Part shown: positions 22,501 through 41,133 of the stretch, in pieces
How the letters are laid out: every line of letters starts with the position of its first letter
How positions within the stretch are numbered: the stretch's first letter is position 1
NCBI GenBank assembly: GCA_013398295.1
Contig: VZSF01006717.1
Span: 992,001 to 1,056,000, forward strand
Direction: 5' to 3'
From: Chionis minor
Taxonomy: Eukaryota; Chordata; Aves; Charadriiformes; Chionididae
DNA: 64,000 nucleotides
Translations under genes and position numbers: made by a program
The notes under the pieces: model-generated
Told to the model about the DNA's origin: nothing
Databases searched by the model: none
Seen by the model: only the letters and a program-made list of their open reading frames with translations

Positions 22501-25496
22501 TTTAATTCCCTGAGGAACTACATCCTCCCAAATCTCCTTCGTACTCAAGGATGGGAGGGCCTTTAACAGCCCCTGTAAGGCATCCCAGACACAAAATAAG
22601 GAGCTGAATGCCTCAGTCTAGGAGGAGGTTGGAGCTGGACAGGGGACAGCTGACAGACTGCCTCCCTGGAAAGGGGGTGGACTTTTGGGGGTGGATGCAG
22701 CAGTGCCAGGAGCATTAAAGATTGATGCTGGTGAAGAGACAAGACTCCAGCACATTCTCCTGACATTCCCAGGCTAGTGACACCTTCTCTTGGAAAAACA
22801 AAAAGGCTGCTGTTGGGTAACACCCTGGGGCCTTTCCTGCCCGACAGGAGGTACCTGGTCAGAGGGGCAGAGCCTGCAGGGAGAATCCATTTGCAGAGGG
22901 GGATGAGGAGGGGAGTGCTCTGCCGATGCTAAGGGAGGCATGGCCTAGTCTCCTCCTCACCACCTTGCAGCAGAGCTGGAGAGAGTTGGTTTCTATGGCA
23001 ACCAGTGCCAGGCTCTCCTCCTCCTCCTCCCTACTCCACCAGGAAGAGGAAGGAGGAAGTGCAGGGACATACTGCATCTACCAAGCCAGCGTTGCTGCCC
23101 TGGGCTTCAGGAACAGAGAAGACATGGAGGGTCAAACGTGACAACAAAGGCAGTGGAGCGGACAAGGCATAACCTCCTTTCTGCACCTCCCCACAGGGCA
23201 TGCGGCCTCGTCACACATGCCGAGCAGCAAGGCTGGCTTTCCCTACACCTGAGGGCACCTGGCAGGGTGAACGCGCTGCCACAGATCAGAAGGCACCTAT
23301 GCAAGAAACTGCTGTCTTGCTGGGGCTCTGCTGCCCTTTTAGAGCTCAGTCCCCAGCCACCCACCAGCACAAATGGCACAAACGCTGAGAGGCAGGAGTG
23401 CAGTGTCCCCTGCCCCTCCTCCATGGCCCCCCAGCTTACCTAGGGGGTTGTAATCCAGGTTCAATACGCGGAGCTGCGAGCTGTGAGCCACTGCAATGGC
23501 TAGGCGTCCCCAGCCTTTGCTTGTGACGCCTGGGTTGGCGCTCAGCGTCAGCTCTTTGAGGCCTGGAGAAGAGAGAGAAGCCAAACCAGATCCTTAGGGT
23601 CACCAAAGCAGTCTCAGGCGAACTAGTTCAGTTAACCAGGACAGCTTTGAGTCATGTCCCCTGCACTCCAACAGGCTGAAGGGTTTAGTTTGCTCTGACA
23701 ACCGTCATCATATATCTCACTGACCAGTGAAGTATTTCACTGCTTTCAGCAGTGTCCCTTCATTTGCCCATGCTGTGACTGTCCCATTTTTTTCTTTCCC
23801 AAACTGTGTCTCACTTTTACCCTAAATAGCAAACAGAATGGAAACAAGTAAGGAGTGTGCAAGGTGACTAACCAAAAGGAGGTGGCACCAGGTGGCAGAT
23901 TGGAGAGAGGATAACAGGGACAGTAGCCCGCACCGGGTAAGGGGCTCAGTTGAGATAACAGCATCAGTGACACTGTGAGCACACAGAGGAGAAGGTGCCG
24001 GGGAGAGGAGGTAGAAAGCAGTTTGAAAGTCAGGAGAGAGAGGTGGTGTTACCTCAGCACGTGCCAACTCTCAGCTTAACTGGCCCACTGGCCTCTGATC
24101 ACTGAAGATCACCCCCTGTAAAGATCTGAGTCATGATGCTAAGGCTATGACCACCCTATGACCACAAACTCATAGAGTGCACCCACAAGCAGGGACAATA
24201 TACTGACAATAAACCCAAGTGCTTGGGTGGGGGCATGCCATATATTTAGGTACAGTCATTATCAACACGCAAATGCAAAATAATAAATTCGAAGTCCAAT
24301 CTGTCCCCTCCTTCAGTTTCAAACACACCCGTCATGAACCAGAAGCAACCTGTTGGTCCCCGAGCTCCAAACTGTCAGCCAGAAAGACCATGCCTGCCCA
24401 AGGGAACCGCTCCTCTATTGCTTGGCTTTTCTGCTTTGCTTAAGTTGGGGAAAGGAACTCCTCATCCCAGGCAAACTATAGAGCCTGCCTCCTCCAGGGC
24501 TGAGGATTTACTGCTGCATGCATCTGCTTTATGTGAAAGCTCCACCGGTCATTGTGCAGCCCACGGCCCCTGGTGCTTACCGGACTTGGCCCCGTCAGGC
24601 GGCAGGAGCCCACAGATAAGGTTGATGCCTTCATCACCCAGCATACAGTCTCCTAGATCCAGAGCCACCAGCGAGGGGTGGATGGAGAGAGCAGGGTTGA
24701 GGAGGGCCAAGCCTGCATCTGTCAGGGGACTCCCATGGAGGCTGTGCAGGTAAAAGGGAAAATTACTAAGCAGCCTTCTTCCCGGGGCAAACTCACCCAG
24801 CGGGGAGGGAGAAGCAGACGAAATGAGGAGGATGACAAATCCTAACCCCAGGTGGGGAAAAAGCGCCGGGAAGCCTCTGCTGCGGGGGTCAGCTGGCCGC
24901 TAGGGTGGCCTTCCTCTCCCGGCCGGGATGGGGGGACGCAGGGGATGCCAGCGGGGCAGGGGCAGCCCCCGCCGCCGGGAACACCCAGGCTGGAGGGGCC
25001 GGGAGGGAACGCCAGGGCCGTGCCCAGCCGTCGGGGGCAGAGGAGGCTCCCTCCCGGCGGGTGCAGGGCGAGGGGCTGCCCGCCGACACGTCAAGGGCGT
25101 TTTTCCTCCGACAAGACTTAAATTCAGGCGCTGGCCCGGAGCTGCGACCCCCCGAAGGGCCCGTCCGCGCCCGGGAGGGGGCCGGGTCACACACCCCCAC
25201 GCCCCCCCACCCCGCTGTACTCACAAGAGGGACTGGACGGAGCGGTTCGTCTTCAGGGCCTCGGCCAGCTGCTTGACGCGGTTGATGTTGGAGACGATGC
25301 CCAGGTTGAGGTTGAGCTGGGCCAGGGAGCGGGACTCGGCCGCCGCCCGGCAGACGTGCCCGAAGTCCCGCTCGGAGAGCTGGCAGCCCCGCAGCGACAG
25401 CAGCCGCACCGAGTTCTCCCGCAGGCTCTCGCAGATGTCCCGGATCTCCGCCCCCGACAGCGTCTCCCCGGAGATCTGAATGGACCCCGGCAGCAT
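19582..25496 (-). CDS. LRRC73: leucine-rich repeat-containing protein 73 (six coding exons)
   Basis: Minus-strand exons in order: 25225-25496, 24581-24741, 23440-23562, 22136-22236, 21294-21477 and 19582-19652. All junctions are GT-AG and in phase, giving 303 aa (human about 316). The frame shows ribonuclease-inhibitor-like leucine-rich repeats: VRLLSLRGCQLSERDF, LAQLNLNLGIV, LVALDLGDCMLGDE, LKELTLSANPG, LRVLNLDYNPLG, LEVLDLEGTGLT and LRTLILAENNIS. An acidic run follows (residues about 256-262), then the conserved tail SSSQMVLMTSGLGDSLLAETEM. There is no signal peptide or membrane segment, so it is probably cytosolic and acts by protein binding; I know no catalytic role. The start MLPGSIQISGE matches the human N-terminus. 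The penultimate intron is 1.6 kb. Confidence 0.94.
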
Positions 25497-25540
25497 CTTC
25501 CCCCCGCTCGGGGAGCCGCTGCCGCCCTCCGCCGCCGCCC

Positions 25541-25553
25541 NNNNNNNNNNNNN
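25541..25553. other. assembly gap of 13 N
   Basis: Unresolved bases in GC-rich sequence 44 bases upstream of the LRRC73 ATG, so the 5' UTR is interrupted. The coding frame is not affected. Any open frame translated across it is unreliable. Confidence 0.98.
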
Positions 25554-25832
25554 TCGATTCCGAGGGCCCCCCTCCCACCCCTGCCTTTTCCCTAGCCCCC
25601 CCCGCCCCGGCTGCTGCCCTTGCGCACAAAAGCATTAACGTTCGCGGTAAACGGGGGACTCGTCCCCCGCCGCGGCGGCCGGGGAAGCTCCGGGGGCCCT
25701 GCCCGCCTCCTCCCCGCCGCTGCCGTTCCGGGCCCTCCTCCCGCCCGGGGCGGGCCGCCACCGCCCTCCCCTCCGCCCCCCGCCTGGCGGGGACGGGGAG
25801 GGATCACCTCCTCATCCCACCCGGCGTCCCCC

Positions 25833-25843
25833 GCCGCCATCTT
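25833..25843 (-). promoter_or_regulatory. YY1-type motif AAGATGGCGGC
   Basis: Exact AAGATGGCGGC on the minus strand inside the LRRC73 CpG island. This motif is typical of sites just downstream of transcription starts in CpG promoters, and here it also supplies an ATG. Confidence 0.5.
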
Positions 25844-26160
25844 GGCCCCCCGGCGCCACTCGAAGTCCGTGAGCGGCGACGCCGGCACCCGCCGGCTCCT
25901 GCTCGCCACCCTGAGGCGATGGCGGGGTCAAGGCCGGCAGTGGCTGCGTCCTGGTTGCTGAGCGGGTGTAGGAGGGGAGGGAGAGGTGGGAGAAGCCCCT
26001 GGGCAGGGCTCTCCCCGCCAGCCTCGCTCCCACCTGGCGAAGGGGCCGAAGCCATGGCGTACTCCGGTTCCTTCTTGGTCTGAGGAACAGCAGCCTTCTG
26101 CCGGTGTGGCAACATTTATGCTTGAACACGTCGAGCTTGGAGCCATGGCTTAACGGCGAG

Positions 26161-29100
26161 GTCTGTGGGAACCACTTCTTGTGGGCCAGGGCTTGCGGCG
26201 GCAGCCAGTGAAAGGTGGAGGGGTTGGGGAAGTGCCATGGGCTTCCTTATCCCCGCAGCACCCAGCCATCACCCTCAGCCCAGGCCAAGGCCATCCTGTG
26301 CCTCCTGCTAATCCGCAGGTGCGAACCAAAGGGATTTTTCCTCTCTGTCCCTCTGGTCCTTGGAGAGGACCTGTACTTGGAGAGAAATAGGAAGCAGGGC
26401 CCCCTGCGTTTTCAACTCCACTGAGCTGAAAAAGGAAGGCAGTGATGTGGAAATTAGGTTAAACCGCCTAAGTAGGCGGCTTTCTGCACGTAACTAATCT
26501 GGCTGCTGTGTGGAGCAGGGCTCAAGTGAATTCCAGTCCAGTGGGTAAATCGGGGACAAACCCAGGGTCCTCTGCTTGGTCCCAGGCCAGGGCAGGAGAG
26601 AGGGGATGGCAACTGAGGAAGAAAATAGCACACGGAGGAGGACGTGAAGCACTTCTCCTCCCTTTCAATGGAGGTCACCTGAGCCCAGGGCTGCACGTTA
26701 GGTCCTGAATGAGGCGAGGGGAGCACCCAAGTAAGAAGCTGGACCCAGGTGTCAACTTTTAGACTTGGGCTGCAGCATCTGATTTACAGCGTAGGTGTTA
26801 CCATGCCCTTTGAGTAGTCCATTGCTGGTCTCTAGAGCTATCTATGCACCTCCCTCTTTTCCTGTTGTGCAGGGGTGCACAGGCTCGATACGGCACTTGC
26901 AAGCTGTGCCAAGGAGAGACCGCTGGCCTAGCAACGCACCTGCGCTGGGATAGGAACAGCAGCTGCCAGCATTGAGCTGTGCAGTACTGGTGCAGGTGAT
27001 GGTTTCTGAAAAAGGAGCAGCTGATCTCTGCAGGCACATGAAATGGTCCAGGTGAGCACAAGATTCTACGTATTGCAGGGCTGTGAGGGGCAGAGGCTGC
27101 ATGTCAGTGGTGAGCAGGGGGTGATCAAGAAAATACCAGCTGCTGATCAGCACAGGTCGACTGGAAGGAAGACTGTACTCAGTCTCACCTCACAATTACC
27201 TCCAGGCACTAATTAACACACGCTTCGTTAAACAGGCTATTATTAGAGAGGTGCTTGGAGGAGAGCCCCTGGGACATGTCCCACATCAACTGACAGCAGC
27301 AGCCCTGAAGTCTTGCTTAGAGAGGATCAGGCTGCTTCCAAAGCCCTACTGCTGGCATCTTCACTGCCTGTTGTCAGGAGCAAGAGCACATTGAGGAGGC
27401 CAGTGTCCTGCCTTGCTTAATGCTCATATACATTGGAAAAAGTCACACAGGACCTAATGGTTCAAAGCCTTGGCTCACTAAACCGAATTACGGGCTATGC
27501 AGAGCAGACTTTGGCAGTGGTATTCTGTGAAGAACTAGATGTTGCTTCCCTGTCACATGCAGTTACCCAGCAGGTTTGGGGAAGGTAGTTTGTTGTTTAC
27601 CTACTAGGGGCACAAAGAATGAGAGTTGACTCGCTAGACTGATGCCTAACACATAAATGGAGAAAAAGAGTGGATGAGGAGCAGCCAGACTGAGACTAGA
27701 CACAGGAAGGAAAACAAACGGGAGAAGAAACAGCCTACCTGTAACCCAGAACACAACTAAGGTGACGGTAAGTGCAACAACAATGAACTGTAAGAAGGCT
27801 GGACTCCTAGGTACTGCAGAGGAGAGGAGGAAGAGGAGGTTATAGCATGCCTTAATATGCATTTTACTTTCCTCTTTTGAATTTGACAGCCTTGTAGTTT
27901 TATTTCAGCTTTAGTAAAATGGAGCTTACACAGTCCTTACAGAGCTACCTTTCCTCAAAAAGGGGAGGTGAAATTATTTCAGATTTGCTGCAAGGGAGGA
28001 GGCAGAAAATCATTTTAGATGTGCTGCAAGAGCCATGGCAGGAAACAAAGGCAGAGATGGTCTGGCATGATAGGGCTTTAAGACTTGTTCTGCTAACTAG
28101 TGGACTTGAGTAAGCACGGAGAGGTGCCCTCCCACAAGGACTTTACTAAGACTGCGTGCTCAGCATACTCCCTGGAACTGCAGCAGGCCAGCATTTCCCT
28201 GCAAAAGTGCATCCCTCTCTGTCAGCAAAAGGAGATGCTGAAGCTCTCAGCTGAGAGCTGAATTGCTGGCAGTACAGAGTAATTCAGCTTCCAGCTGCTG
28301 CTGCACAGAGAATTAATCAGGGCTGAAGAACTGGAGCAGAGCAGGCCCCACAGCTTCTGAGAGGGTGGCTGGTTGTCACCCTGGTCACCTGTCCCCAGCT
28401 GCCATAACACACAAGCTGCTCACTGCTCTCTCCTGTGCTTTGAGTGAAAACACAGGGCACAGCTTCATTCCTCTGATTTAGCTAAGTGGCTAGGTGTGGG
28501 AGGGGAGCACAGCTCTCCAACAGTGTCCGTAGATCAGCAGTGATAGAGCTTGGCACAGAATAATTTTTCTTCTTGGCTGGACTTATTCTAGTGACAATTG
28601 TCTCTTTCTCCTTTCCTTCCCCCCTGCCTGTGCTTAGAGGGTTTGTACCAAGATAAACAGGCCCATTCCAGGCTGCCAGGGCAAGAAGTGCAAATTAGAG
28701 ACCAACCTCCCGTGGAATTATAAAGAGGAAAATACCCGAGTCACACAGCATTACAAACTAACACTTCTGTTTTGTCAGGTTTGGAAGTAATAGAAATTCT
28801 AGAAGCTTAAAGTGGTTCAATTGGTCCAAGAAACATGCAGACTGCTAGTCCAAATAATTAGACTTCCCCAAACAACTTGCTCCAAGTGCTGTTTCTTACC
28901 CAAAATGCTTCCTGGGGAGGGCAGGGAGCGGGCAGGAAAAGAGAGTGAGAGAACATGTCTATTATATGTGTGTTTGGTAGCAGATGAACTTCTTGCTCTT
29001 GGAAGGGGAACAAATTATGAACTCAGGAATAACCAAACAGTGGAAAGTAGGTCTGTGACTGAAAATGCTCGAGTCCTATCTGGTGGCATTTCTGTTTTAA

Positions 29101-30288
29101 CTCAAGTAGATGACCAGTCCGATGACAGTAGCTGGCACTATCTTCCTCTCTTTCATTGCACCTTGGCACCAGTCCGAATGCCAGTGCAGCTGCATCCTCT
29201 CCCCCTAATATAACCAAGGGGCCAAAGAGTGCAGATCTGACATGCTACCTGCCTTGTGCACAACTAACTTGTGGGCAAACCAAGAAAGGGAAACATCTTG
29301 GGTTTGTTTTTTATTTTTTCCCCAGCCTGACCATAAGGGCAAACTTCTCCGACGAGTGGCTCCTCTCCCCCGAGTCATCCAGAGCTACAGGGAAAAGAGG
29401 GAGATGGTGAAAGCCAGGTATCAGCTAACAGCTCTTGGACCGGTAGAACAGTGAGGAAAGGCTACATCCAAACTATGCAATTGCGAGTTACTGCAGTGCA
29501 AGTAAGCCTAGGCTGGGCTGTTCTGCTTCCCCATCCTTACTGGAGATTTTCCTGCCTCAGTATGCTGGAGATAAATGTGACAACTCTATTACAATTGTAC
29601 ACTGCCCAGTTTCTCCCTTTGTTTACTGGAAACACCGGAGCAAAGTTTGCCAGAGACAGTCTCTTAAGGATCCAGGACTCCTTTCAGAAATAAGGGCTAG
29701 ACTGAGCTCGAAAGGCCAGCCAGTAGCCAGCAGACTGCATGTCTGGGCAAGGAGGATGCCACTCCTGCTCAGAGCAATGAGGTGAAAGTCCCACGGCTGG
29801 GAGACACAACAGCAAGCTGCAGGAGGCTGGGCTGAACTAGCCTCTTAATAGAAATATCCACAGAAGACCATGCACAAACATGCTGCCCCTGCAGTCCCAC
29901 AGAGCAACGTGGGCAGGAGGGTGCTAAGAACAAGAGGTGCTGTGGAACCATGGGGACAGATACATTTCTGACATACACAGGAGAAGGGACGGTGAGGCAA
30001 GACAGCAGCTAGGACCAAGTGAAAACAGAGGGATCAATCTGGAACATGACAACAAAGAGAACATGGTTAAACATTGTGCTGTTTCTAAAAATCTTGAGAA
30101 AGTTCCTGTGCCTTTTGGCCTATGGAAAAGGCGCCCAAGACAGGCCACATATTACAGAATATTAGCAGAAAATTGCAGAGTCCTGCTTTGATCCTAGGAC
30201 AGGACAGGTGAAGGTGTAGAGACCTAGTACCACTCTCCCATTACACAAGTAGGCTCAAACATACGACATCACTCAGCACCAACATCAA
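26161..30288. other. intergenic region between YIPF3 3' end and LRRC73 promoter
   Basis: About 4.1 kb between two minus-strand genes. I recognise no gene from the syntenic human interval here. One exon-like plus-strand segment (29326-29454) stands out and is listed separately. Other ORFs (for example 28812-29213) have composition and length expected by chance. No repeat family was recognised. Confidence 0.5.
29326..29454 (+). CDS. possible terminal coding exon of an unrecognised gene
   Basis: A strong polypyrimidine tract and acceptor (TTATTTTTTCCCCAG ending at 29325) is followed by 42 open codons and a TGA at 29452-29454. The peptide is basic and looks protein-like: PDHKGKLLRRVAPLPRVIQS, then YREKREMVKARYQLTALG. 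A possible donor (CCAG/GTATCA at 29417) gives an internal-exon alternative. I found no convincing upstream exon and do not recognise the family. No canonical AATAAA follows closely. It could be a small uncharacterised gene, a lineage-specific exon or chance. Confidence 0.3.
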   Translation, partial: PDHKGKLLRRVAPLPRVIQSYREKREMVKARYQLTALGPVEQ

Positions 30289-30294
30289 TTTAAT
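30289..30294 (-). terminator. YIPF3: YIPF3 poly(A) signal (ATTAAA)
   Basis: Minus-strand ATTAAA about 350 bases after the YIPF3 stop codon at 30644. It is the first good hexamer downstream and predicts a short 3' UTR of about 370 bases. Confidence 0.6.
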
Positions 30295-30643
30295 TCTTCC
30301 CTCTTCAGGACAGGAACAGAGCAGACAGCCCTTGGGGTTACATTAGCAAGCGGAAAGAGGGGTAAGGGACAAACTGCACTGGGAAATCCCAGCTAAACAT
30401 ACAGGCAACAGAACCACTCCACTCAAGAAAGCCCAGACCTGGGTGGGGGAAGAGTGTAGTTCTTCTGAGTCACCAAGGTGCAGTCCACTCAAGCTACCCA
30501 AACCTGCAACCCAAAGGACAGCTCCAGGAAAACAAAACCAAGTCTTCTTCCCGCTGTTCTGTCCTGTTCCTAAGAGGCAGCCGGTTATTATGGCCCTATG
30601 CAGCCCCAAAAGTAGTGAAGGAAGCAAGTCCAAGTCTGTGAAA

Positions 30644-35573
<4,930 letters not shown>

Positions 35574-35640
35574 NNNNNNNNNNNNNNNNNNNNNNNNNNN
35601 NNNNNNNNNNNNNNNNNNNNNNNNNNNNNNNNNNNNNNNN
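35574..35640. other. assembly gap of 67 N over the YIPF3 start
   Basis: Unresolved GC-rich sequence removing the YIPF3 initiation codon and part of its 5' UTR. The true length may differ from 67, so frames must not be read across it. Confidence 0.98.
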
Positions 35641-35647
35641 CTGGCTG

Positions 35648-35761
35648 CTACCGCTCGCCAGAGGCGGGGCACCCGGATGTGACGTTTGCGCTGGAGGCGG
35701 GGAGGGGAATCCCCCGCGCTCTCGCGAGGCCGCGCGCAGGGCGGGCGGGCGGCGCCGCCAT
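35648..35761 (-). CDS. upstream ORF in the presumed YIPF3 leader (37 codons)
   Basis: The ATG inside AAGATGGCGGC has strong context (A at -3, G at +4) and opens 37 codons, starting MAAPPARPARGLARARG and ending with TAG at 35648-35650, before the gap holding the YIPF3 start. If YIPF3 transcription begins upstream of 35761 this would be a uORF. If it begins downstream, the ORF is never transcribed. Confidence 0.3.
   Translation of the reverse strand: MAAPPARPARGLARARGIPLPASSANVTSGCPASGER
35673..35685 (+). promoter_or_regulatory. ETS/CRE-like composite site
   Basis: CCGGATGTGACGT resembles an ETS core joined to a CRE half-site, a common composite in divergent housekeeping promoters. The ETS core is imperfect (GGAT rather than GGAA). 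Confidence 0.35.
35720..35728. promoter_or_regulatory. TCTCGCGAG element
   Basis: Nine of ten bases of the palindromic TCTCGCGAGA element, found in CpG-island promoters and bound by BANP when unmethylated. It lies centrally between the two divergent genes. Confidence 0.55.
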
Positions 35762-35764
35762 CTT
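35754..35764 (-). promoter_or_regulatory. YY1-type motif AAGATGGCGGC
   Basis: Exact AAGATGGCGGC on the minus strand, the orientation and setting usual just downstream of a start site. This points to YIPF3 transcription starting slightly to the right of 35764. Confidence 0.5.
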
Positions 35765-35950
35765 ATGTGTGGCGGAGGGCGGGGAAGGGCGCAGCGGCGG
35801 TCGGGGAAGGAGGCGACAGCGCGGGGCGGTAGGCAGGCGCGATGCGCTGCTACAGGGACCCCGGGCCGTTCGGCTGCGCCGTCGGCGGGGCAGCGCCGCG
35901 CCGCGCTCCCCGGGAGCGGCAAGGCCACGCGTGGGCGGGCGGAGACCCGT

Positions 35951-35956
35951 CACGTG
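35951..35956. promoter_or_regulatory. POLR1C: E-box CACGTG
   Basis: Palindromic CACGTG preceded by GT (GTCACGTG), a USF/MYC/TFE-type site, 46 bases upstream of the POLR1C ATG. Confidence 0.4.
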
Positions 35957-36001
35957 TCGGGGAGGGCCGCCCCTCTCCGCCCCCCGCTGGCGGCGGCGGC
36001 C

Positions 36002-39086
<3,085 letters not shown>

Positions 39087-39263
39087 CCAGGCTGTAGCTG
39101 GGAAGCATATCCCTGCACTGCTGTTCTGGGCTTCCTCTGTCTGCCTGCAGGGGTGATTCCTCTTCCATAGGCAAGAGGTTTGAGATGGACTTGTTGAGTC
39201 CTAGGACCATCTCTTTGAATTTGTTTTCTGTTGGTAATGAGCCTCAGTGAGGTGATGCACTAA

Positions 39264-39269
39264 AATAAA
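39264..39269 (+). terminator. POLR1C: POLR1C poly(A) signal
   Basis: Canonical AATAAA 178 bases after the stop, followed by T-rich and GT-rich sequence (CTTTTCTTTACAGCCGTCTC then TTTCTGTGCC). It predicts a 3' UTR of about 200 bases. Confidence 0.85.
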
Positions 39270-39294
39270 GGCTTTTCTTTACAGCCGTCTCTTT

Positions 39295-41109
39295 CTGTGC
39301 CGTTCACAATTGTGAGTCTCTCATACCCAGAGAAAAAAGTGGCGGCAGGTCTAAACATGAATAATAGCATTTATTTTAGATTTCGTGCAGTACGTGAAGA
39401 GGACTGATTTCTTCCCAGCTGTTAGATTTGGCTACTCTGTCCTCCCTTTCGACTACTCTGTTTTCCCTTTCAGTGACCAAATGTGCTATGGGCAGAACTG
39501 GACAGTGGCGGGCAAGTGACAGTCAAAGGCCTGCCCCCACCCAGGGAAGCCTGGGAGGACTTGTAATTAGTTGCAGTGGTGAGCACTACTGTTAGTCAGC
39601 ACCAGGCAGGTCTTGGCTTATGAAGGTCTCTCTTGACAAACTGACGAAGAAACTTGAACTTCAGAGAATGGCTGGGAGTACTGGTGAGTCCCAGTTAAGT
39701 CAATCCTCACTACAATGCTAGAATTTAGCGTAGCAAATCATACTTCAAATCTCTACCAGTTTCACTGGGATAGTTACTTAGACTGTAAACATCCTTACAG
39801 GTGTTAGGGTGCATGCTGTAGGGAAGAGGTACACGTGGCATCCTGGCTAGATGCCTGGCCTGTCCTATGTCACTATACTGTGTTGCAGACCCATGCCTTC
39901 CAGATTTTTTTCAAGATATCTGGTAACTGGGGAAAGTGGCTGCATCCCTTGTAGGGCTGTTGCGGGAGCTGTCAGTGTTTCCCAGCTGTGCTTGCTCGCT
40001 GTTGCACCTCATCTTTTTTTTCAGCAGGCTCGCAGGGACCTTTGGCTGCTGAACCCATCCCACAGGGCCTCGATCATCCACTTACCCTTTAGAAGGGAGC
40101 ATTGGCAACCCAGGAGGTAGGCCTGTAGTCTGTACCTCCCAACATGGCCTTGGCTAAGATACCTCACCAGGGCTTTTGTGCTTGCTTAAAACTTGAAGAG
40201 CTCAGCTGTGCAGCACCTGCCTCACATGTGTCAGGAACACGGTGCAGTTCCAGTGCCAGCGTAAACATAGAAAAGTTCCTTTCCATTCGGACTGTGTCTA
40301 GCGCCTAAGCAACAGCATTTAGGTGTTAATCCCATTTGAAAAATAATAATTTCTAGCTGGAACCTGTCTGTTGAAACAAGCCGAGACAGCTTTGGTGCCA
40401 AGCTGGAGCACAGCTAAGGCCGCAGCAAAAGGTTCTGTAACAAAAACTTACATTGCCATTGCTCAGGCCCAGCTCTTTGAGGGCTTCTGCTTGTGTTGTA
40501 GAGACCTTTCATGCAGTCTTCATCAGGTGAGGGGACAGACCAAAGGCGACAGTGACATCCCCTTCCTGTGTTACTGAAAAGGTCAGCTGAGAGAGATTGG
40601 GCTAAACTGTCAGGCAGTACTGTCACAAGACATTGCTCCTCTCTGCAGAAGGTAGAGTTGGGCTTGGTTGCTCCTTTAGTAGCATATGCACCTTTCTGTG
40701 CTATTGCTTTGCATATTTCCCATCTTGCTTATGGGACATACCCAGGAATAGCCATGCCAAGTATTTTTTTTCCCCACTTTGGCAGCACGTACTCTTCAAG
40801 TTGTAAAGTGCGACCTTGCGGCTGGTGTGGAATTAATATAAACCAGCTCTCAGTGATGTATTATTACTTTTAAATGCAGTTTTCCCCATACCTTTTGATT
40901 TAATTACATAGGCTGGAATGGTTCATCCCCTCCCTGATAATGTGTGTTGACTACCAGCACAGGTGTTCCCTTTTTGGTAGCTAGAATAAGGAATAACGCT
41001 GGATGCTGAATTCAGGATGCTGAATAATCCATAGGAAGGCAGTATGGGCAGAGCAGAGGCCTCAGATCTTACTGAAACAGGTAATAAAAATGAAACCATG
41101 ACACCATGT
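39295..41109. other. intergenic spacer between convergent POLR1C and XPO5
   Basis: About 1.8 kb with no supported gene. Open frames are short on both strands, and no repeat family or RNA gene is recognisable. Confidence 0.5.
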
Positions 41110-41127
41110 GTATGAAACTGGAATAGC

Positions 41128-41133
41128 TTTACT
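41128..41133 (-). terminator. XPO5: candidate distal XPO5 poly(A) signal (AGTAAA)
   Basis: Variant hexamer AGTAAA on the minus strand, followed by pyrimidine and GT-rich sequence. It is weaker than the canonical AATAAA at 42556-42561, which would give a much shorter UTR. Confidence 0.35.

Larger units (their letters stand above)
25497..26160 (-). promoter_or_regulatory. LRRC73: CpG-island promoter of LRRC73
   Basis: This is very GC- and CpG-rich sequence immediately upstream of the LRRC73 start, ending near 26160 where base composition returns to normal. No TATA box is visible. A YY1-type AAGATGGCGGC lies on the minus strand. This is the expected location and type of promoter for LRRC73; the exact transcription start cannot be fixed from sequence. 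Confidence 0.65.
35641..36001. promoter_or_regulatory. bidirectional CpG promoter of YIPF3 and POLR1C
   Basis: The two genes diverge from here: YIPF3 leftward from within the gap and POLR1C rightward from the ATG at 36002. The interval is CpG-rich and has no TATA box. It contains matches to ETS/CRE (35673), TCTCGCGAG (35720), YY1 (35754) and an E-box (35951). This combination is typical of divergent housekeeping promoters. The assignment rests on gene geometry and motif content. Confidence 0.75.

Noticed and set aside
24889..25761. 290-residue minus-strand ORF
   Set aside because: It runs through the assembly gap in CpG-rich sequence in a different frame from LRRC73 exon 1 for most of its length; low stop frequency in GC-rich DNA explains it.
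28812..29213. 133-residue plus-strand ORF in the LRRC73-YIPF3 interval
   Set aside because: It has no protein-like motifs, no supporting splice or promoter signal and no recognised similarity; its length is not exceptional.
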